From positions 1-49,119 of IMG/VR virus record IMGVR_UViG_3300005253_000048: a stretch of 49,119 nt of DNA; one strand, written 5' to 3'. Within the stretch, counting starts at the first letter, position 1. Each line of letters starts with the position of its first letter. Under the pieces are notes generated by a model. It saw only the letters and a list, made by a program, of their open reading frames with translations, was not told the DNA's origin and did no database searches. A program made the translations under genes and the position numbers. Source of the DNA: a virus. Shown here in pieces: positions 46,100 through 49,119 of this stretch.

Positions 46100-46482
46100 C
46101 CTTTTTTCCGGAGATTTTTGATGATCTTGCCCATGGCACCCTTCATGATGCGGTGAACGGTGTATCTTCCCCTCGCTATCTTGCGGCCGATCTCCTTGAC
46201 AGGCTTTCTCTCTGCCATGCCCCATATTACGGTGGTTTCCAAGCGGGTCAGCCATTTATTCCAGCTCAGCACTTCATCCATGCGGTCAATTTCCGCCGCT
46301 GTCGCTTGGTATTTAGTACTCCGCGCCAAGGCATCCTGGGCCGCCAGCCAATTGTAACTCTCGCTGTGCTCACGGATGGGCAGGGGCATGACGCTGCCAT
46401 ATTCTCGGGGGCGATCACTTGGGAGTGTACGGAGAACACGCACTGCCTCTCTATATCGAACCCTGAGTTCTGGAGGGGTCAT
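46096..46482 (-). CDS. DUF6362-like protein
   Basis: A 128-residue protein from the ATG at 46482 (GAGG six bases upstream). The start REAVRVLRTLPSDRPREYGS, central AEIDRMDEVLSWNKWLTRLE, and WGMAERKPVKEIGRKIARGR with a final HRIMKGAMGKIIKNL fit DUF6362, found near terminase genes in alphaproteobacterial phages and prophages. The last 60 residues look like a helix-turn-helix, so it may bind DNA (TerS-like or late regulator). Extending upstream to 46620 would read through a terminator and is not favoured. Confidence 0.72.
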   Translation of the reverse strand: MTPPELRVRYREAVRVLRTLPSDRPREYGSVMPLPIREHSESYNWLAAQDALARSTKYQATAAEIDRMDEVLSWNKWLTRLETTVIWGMAERKPVKEIGRKIARGRYTVHRIMKGAMGKIIKNLRKKG

Positions 46483-46490
46483 GCTGGCCT

Positions 46491-46520
46491 CAAAAAATGA
46501 CCCCGACCGAAGCCGGGGCC
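46491..46520 (-). terminator. Rho-independent terminator before the DUF6362 gene
   Basis: On the minus strand GGCCCCGGC, TTCG loop, GTCGGGGTC (two G-U pairs), then ATTTTTT. It ends the leftward early operon before the DUF6362 gene. Confidence 0.85.
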
Positions 46521-46608
46521 AGTTCAACAGGGAGGCTTCACGTCTGGGAGACGCTACTGCCTTGCATCCTGCCCCGCCTTTGTCTCCCATGTCAACCATC
46601 ATAACGAA

Positions 46609-46636
46609 ACGGCCCCCCATGTTTCAGGGAGGCCGT
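46609..46636 (-). terminator. Hairpin terminator after the secreted small protein
   Basis: On the minus strand ACGGCCTCCC and GGGGGGCCGT pair with one mismatch around an 8-base loop, then TTTCGTT. A weaker partner of the terminator at 46491-46520, forming a tandem stop for the early operon. Confidence 0.6.
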
Positions 46637-46666
46637 CCATTCTTGCCGATCTTGCCGGCGATGTAT

Positions 46667-46876
46667 TTAATTGATGTTGGTCAGGGACGTGCTGCCGGCG
46701 CCGAGGCGCCCACCCGCTTCCGTGCCGATGCCCGGAAGCGGGATGCCGCCGATGCCGTTGGTAAGACCGTTGCTGATTTGGATATCCAAGGTGCCTGCGA
46801 AGGCGAGAGCCGGGGGTGCCATGGCTAGAAATGCCATGAAGAGCACCGCAAGCCCGAAAGCCAGTAGATTTTTCAA
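46667..46876 (-). CDS. Small secreted protein
   Basis: A 69-residue protein from a TTG at 46876, eight bases after AAAGGAGG; no ATG with a site fits. KNLLAFGLAVLFMAFLAMAP, then PALA-FA, is a signal peptide with cleavage after ALA. The mature 44 residues are Gly-rich (TLDIQISNGLTNGIGGIPLP; GTEAGGRLGAGSTSLTNIN). It is the last gene of the early operon before two terminators. Periplasmic role unknown. Confidence 0.65.
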   Translation of the reverse strand: MKNLLAFGLAVLFMAFLAMAPPALAFAGTLDIQISNGLTNGIGGIPLPGIGTEAGGRLGAGSTSLTNIN

Positions 46877-46942
46877 CGCGCATCCTCCTTTGCAAAAATT
46901 GATGATCATCACCACTAACAAGCGCCTGTCCTGCCGGGGTTG

Positions 46943-47269
46943 TCAAGATGTTTCCTCCACCAGCGTGTCCATGATGACCCCTATCGCGCTGGCTGGCCTC
47001 CCGTCCCGTACACGGCCCAAGGAGACGTTTAGTGCCTCCGGAGGTATCCCGTGCTGCAAGGCTATCGAGATGATGGTTGAGGCATCCGCCAGTAGCCTCT
47101 GAAGGGTGCTATTAGATTCTTGGGCATCCGTGAACACCTCCCCAATCCGCCCGTCCGGGTATCTGCCAATATCCACCAACAATTCGACATGAACGCCCTC
47201 TGTCTCTCCAGCTTGGTACTGAACGCGAATGATTTCATGGAACCGGCGATTGGGAAGACGCTCCCTCAT
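46943..47269 (-). CDS. TSCPD-domain protein
   Basis: A 108-residue protein: MRERLPNRRFHEIIRVQYQA, VDIGRYPDGRIGEVFTDAQE, then TIISIALQHGIPPEALNVSL and RDGRPASAIGVIMDTL. This matches stand-alone phage and bacterial TSCPD proteins, named after the C-terminal domain of some class II ribonucleotide reductases. In those enzymes the domain may help with reductant or substrate handling; the function of free copies is not known. GAGG lies seven bases before the ATG. It may link to nucleotide supply. Confidence 0.8.
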   Translation of the reverse strand: MRERLPNRRFHEIIRVQYQAGETEGVHVELLVDIGRYPDGRIGEVFTDAQESNSTLQRLLADASTIISIALQHGIPPEALNVSLGRVRDGRPASAIGVIMDTLVEETS

Positions 47270-47291
47270 CTCCCTGCCTCGTATGCCTTGA

Positions 47292-47588
47292 TCATGGCTT
47301 CAACTCCCTGATCCTAGCTGCGCCTTGGCGCTTCGCCGTACCGAAGCCTCCTACGAAATCGTTGCCTTCCTTCTTGACTTGTTCATCAATTGTGCATCCC
47401 ATTTTTTCCAAGCCTGCCGCCGCTTCCTCCTGCATGGATTGGCGACCGGCGGTGTATCCTTCATGGCGGGCTTCGTCTATGAACTTGTTCCAATGTACTT
47501 CATCGCAATCAGGACAACAGCAGTTGATGTGATGCCCCTCCACAAGAGGCGTCCCGTCGTCCTTGCGGGAGATGTCTGTCTCGGTCAT
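47292..47588 (-). CDS. Early protein with Cys cluster, unknown (98 residues)
   Basis: AAAGGAGG lies five bases before the ATG. The sequence has HHINCCCPDCDEVHWNKFID (His-His and four Cys, a possible zinc site), then a helical half (GYTAGRQSMQEEAAAGLEKM) and GFGTAKRQGAARIREL. No family is recognised. Confidence 0.68.
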   Translation of the reverse strand: MTETDISRKDDGTPLVEGHHINCCCPDCDEVHWNKFIDEARHEGYTAGRQSMQEEAAAGLEKMGCTIDEQVKKEGNDFVGGFGTAKRQGAARIRELKP

Positions 47589-47681
47589 CTAATCCTCCTT
47601 TGTGTCCCAAGGTGTAAGCATGGCGTAGAACACGAGGCAGATTATAACCAACGCCACTAAACTTGTGATGATGTCAGCCAT
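47589..47681 (-). CDS. Small membrane protein (30 residues)
   Basis: The ATG at 47681 lies inside the end of the previous gene; its TAG abuts the next ATG, and AAAGGAGG for that gene lies within this ORF. One span, ITSLVALVIICLVFYAML. Function unknown. Confidence 0.55.
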   Translation of the reverse strand: MADIITSLVALVIICLVFYAMLTPWDTKED

Positions 47682-47859
47682 GGGGCTTGTCCTCCAACAG
47701 GCTTTTCCCTTTATCTGTTAATACGCAACTCTTAACCCACTCTGCGTAACCATCTCTAACCGCTCGCTGCAATAGAGAGTCCCTAACATCCATGCGGTAG
47801 TCGATAGCTCTAACTATCGTTTTCATGTCCACAGATGGTTTGTCGGGTTCACTTGTCAT
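47674..47859 (-). CDS. Small early protein, unknown (61 residues)
   Basis: AGGA lies upstream of the ATG at 47859, which is inside the end of the preceding gene. It reads VDMKTIVRAIDYRMDVRDSL, then RAVRDGYAEWVKSCVLTDKG, KSLLEDKP, which looks like a winged-helix-type DNA-binding unit (a helix pair followed by a L-T-x-x-G-K wing). It may be a small regulator; no closer family known. Confidence 0.6.
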   Translation of the reverse strand: MTSEPDKPSVDMKTIVRAIDYRMDVRDSLLQRAVRDGYAEWVKSCVLTDKGKSLLEDKPHG

Positions 47860-48136
47860 GGGGCTTGTCCTTCGTGTTCGCCCGCCACCGTTCGACTAGT
47901 TCCGGGTCTTCATTTTCCATACTGGAAATCATCCGAAGCAGCCACTCGTTCTCCTGCAGCGCCCGTTCGAGGGAACGTAATGCTTTCAATTCAGACGCCG
48001 CGCTGGCGGAGTCGTCGGCCCCTAACACGGAGCGGGCGATGTTTTCTGCTCTTTTGCGGCTATCATAAGTAAGCCCGGCAAGATGAAAATGAGCTGCCTC
48101 TGTCGCCCGCTCCACGCGCTCGTCAATGGTGGTCAT
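47849..48136 (-). CDS. Helical early protein, unknown (95 residues)
   Basis: GAGGAGCC precedes the ATG. Mostly charged helix (ERATEAAHFHLAGLTYDSRK; ELKALRSLERALQENEWLLR). The L-RSLERAL element is also found in the next two genes upstream (RLERALKVA; CLERALEVA). It is part of a set of small coiled-coil proteins. Confidence 0.65.
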   Translation of the reverse strand: MTTIDERVERATEAAHFHLAGLTYDSRKRAENIARSVLGADDSASAASELKALRSLERALQENEWLLRMISSMENEDPELVERWRANTKDKPHDK

Positions 48137-48399
48137 GGCTTCGGCTCCTCCTTCATGATCTCTTTGATTTCCCAGCGGCCAGACTCTACCACACCAAGAT
48201 AATACTCGGGGTCAGCATGTCCTCTGGGGGCAGCCATTAAGATTGTGCCAAATGTGCTATCTGCCACCTTTAGCGCCCGTTCGAGGCGGCCGATCTTGGC
48301 CCCAAGTGCAACAAGTTCCTTTTCTGTAATCCAAGCAGCACCGGACTCAAGAATATCTTTCAAGGACCGCGCCCTGATCCCGTCCAGCCTGTTAGTCAT
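48133..48399 (-). CDS. Small coiled-coil protein, paralogue A (88 residues)
   Basis: AAGGAG lies eight bases before the ATG. It begins RLDGIRARSLKDILESGAAW, has ALGAKIGRLERALKVADSTF, and ends EIKEIMKEEP. The product at 48392-48631 shares RLDKIRARLL at the start, CLERALEVAET in the middle and EISKIMKEP at the end, so the two are tandem duplicates. Function unknown. Confidence 0.7.
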   Translation of the reverse strand: MTNRLDGIRARSLKDILESGAAWITEKELVALGAKIGRLERALKVADSTFGTILMAAPRGHADPEYYLGVVESGRWEIKEIMKEEPKP

Positions 48400-48631
48400 T
48401 GGCAGGCTCCTTCATGATCTTGCTGATCTCGATAAGTGCTTCCTTGAGGTCACGTCCTGGGATATAGGTTTCTGCCACCTCCAGCGCTCGTTCGAGGCAG
48501 CCAAGCCAGTCAGCGGCGTCACGTTGTAGGTCAAGGATGGCGTTGAGGTGCCCAACCTCTCCTGAAATTTCAAGGTTCCCATTCAAAAGCCGCGCCCTGA
48601 TCTTGTCCAGCCGCTTTGATGTGTCTGTCAT
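48392..48631 (-). CDS. Small coiled-coil protein, paralogue B (79 residues)
   Basis: The third ATG of an ATG run (48631) is chosen since GGAG lies six bases before it. It begins TDTSKRLDKIRARLLNGNLE and ends EALIEISKIMKEPAND. It matches paralogue A along its length and overlaps it by eight bases. Function unknown. Confidence 0.7.
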   Translation of the reverse strand: MTDTSKRLDKIRARLLNGNLEISGEVGHLNAILDLQRDAADWLGCLERALEVAETYIPGRDLKEALIEISKIMKEPAND

Positions 48632-48633
48632 CA

Positions 48634-48852
48634 TCATCTCCATTGTTTGTCCAAGTTCACGTCCCAATGAACAGGATTACAGCGATCAGCCCGGATTACC
48701 ATCCCAGATAACTCGTAGAAATGCGCCACTCGGATTAGGGCGACGACGCACTCTCGATCCGTGGCGAATATCGACTGCGAGTGAACCGGCACCGGAAACC
48801 GGCACGGGTCGCCGCCAATCGACATGCAGAGCGTGAAGGCGTAGAACCACAT
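48634..48852 (-). CDS. Small Cys-containing early protein (72 residues)
   Basis: GGAGGCGGAAAGG precedes the ATG at 48852, which shares a base with the previous stop (TAATG). It begins MWFYAFTLCMSIGGDPCRFP and ends VIRADRCNPVHWDV. Three to four Cys and aromatic residues suggest a small disulfide or zinc unit, perhaps exported through a weak signal. No known family. Confidence 0.65.
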   Translation of the reverse strand: MWFYAFTLCMSIGGDPCRFPVPVHSQSIFATDRECVVALIRVAHFYELSGMVIRADRCNPVHWDVNLDKQWR

Positions 48853-49103
48853 TACCTTTCCGCCTCCATCGGAGGTTTCTTTTGACATCCGGGGCAAACC
48901 CAGCCTTCCTTGGTCTTCTTCCATCCCCGCTCTATGGCGTCAGCCTTTATGTTCGTCAAGGCGCGATGGACACGCGCCAAGGGGTTAGAACTGAGAGCAC
49001 CCGGATTGTCGCCGTTGTTCGTAGCGCAGAAAGGTTCAAGCCTTCCGGGTTCGCACGGGCCGCCCCAGCGCACGTCGCAGTGAATTTCAATCCAGATTGC
49101 CAT
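48852..49103 (-). CDS. Zinc-ribbon-like small protein crossing the contig join (83 residues)
   Basis: Full copy of the gene also begun at 1-105. It reads AIWIEIHCDVRWGGPCEPGR, then FCATNNGDNPG, a helical middle (LARVHRALTNIKADAIERGW), and GWVCPGCQKKP. The spread Cys and the closing CPGC make a small zinc fold; similar phage proteins exist with unknown role. The ATG follows directly after the stop of the 39-codon gene (106-225), which shows that the circle is joined correctly. Confidence 0.75.
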   Translation of the reverse strand: MAIWIEIHCDVRWGGPCEPGRLEPFCATNNGDNPGALSSNPLARVHRALTNIKADAIERGWKKTKEGWVCPGCQKKPPMEAER

Positions 49104-49119
49104 CTACACCACATCCCTC
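48999..49119. repeat. Terminal direct repeat, right copy
   Basis: Identical to bases 1-121; see the left copy. The gene 48852-49103 runs into this repeat and continues naturally into the genes at 106-6335, so the repeat is the overlap of a circular map. Confidence 0.95.

Overview
The window is one complete, circularly closed (or circularly permuted) genome of a tailed bacteriophage. The first 121 bases are repeated exactly as the last 121 bases (1-121 = 48999-49119), so the unique genome is 48,998 bp and one gene runs across the join. Gene content points to a podovirus-like virion: TerS, TerL, portal, scaffold-like protein, coat, P22 gp4-like and gp10-like tail-accessory proteins, three ejection-type proteins and several tail-fibre proteins, with no tape measure, sheath or baseplate set. 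The host is a GC-rich Gram-negative bacterium. Lipoprotein signals, Tat signals and family resemblances (DUF6362, TSCPD, MmcB-like nuclease) suggest an alphaproteobacterium, but that is inference.

Layout. (1) A leftward early operon starts at a divergent control region (6336-6460) and runs down to base 1. It continues across the join through 49103-46667 and ends at two hairpin terminators (46609-46636 and 46491-46520). It encodes a small putative regulator, a RusA resolvase, an MmcB-like nuclease, two methyltransferases, an orphan DnaA domain IV protein, a deoxyribosyltransferase-like protein, a DUF1376 replication protein, a TSCPD protein and many small proteins. (2) A rightward operon (6461-14825) encodes ERF single-strand annealing protein, a DUF1367 protein, an HNH-like nuclease, a serine recombinase with its own promoter, and a dense set of small membrane, zinc-binding and RMF/CrpP-like proteins. 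(3) A long leftward late operon (46482-14822) carries packaging, head, tail, ejection and lysis genes in that order. It has a good sigma70-type promoter at 46070-46099 in front of TerS.

Genes on the two strands overlap heavily (ATGA, TGATG and TAATG junctions), so most translation is probably coupled. Many real genes are shorter than 60 codons and are listed here from their ribosome-binding sites and tight tiling.

Most notable: a 334-residue LAGLIDADG intein in TerL that ends in Gln before Thr; a single in-frame TGA separating the portal from a 58-residue tail; a lipoprotein gene between holin and endolysin broken by two compensating shifts in homopolymers; two tandem Tat-signal genes on the opposite strand between TerL and portal; a GroES-like protein in the head module; and an orphan DnaA domain IV protein together with a perfect DnaA box in the TerS leader.
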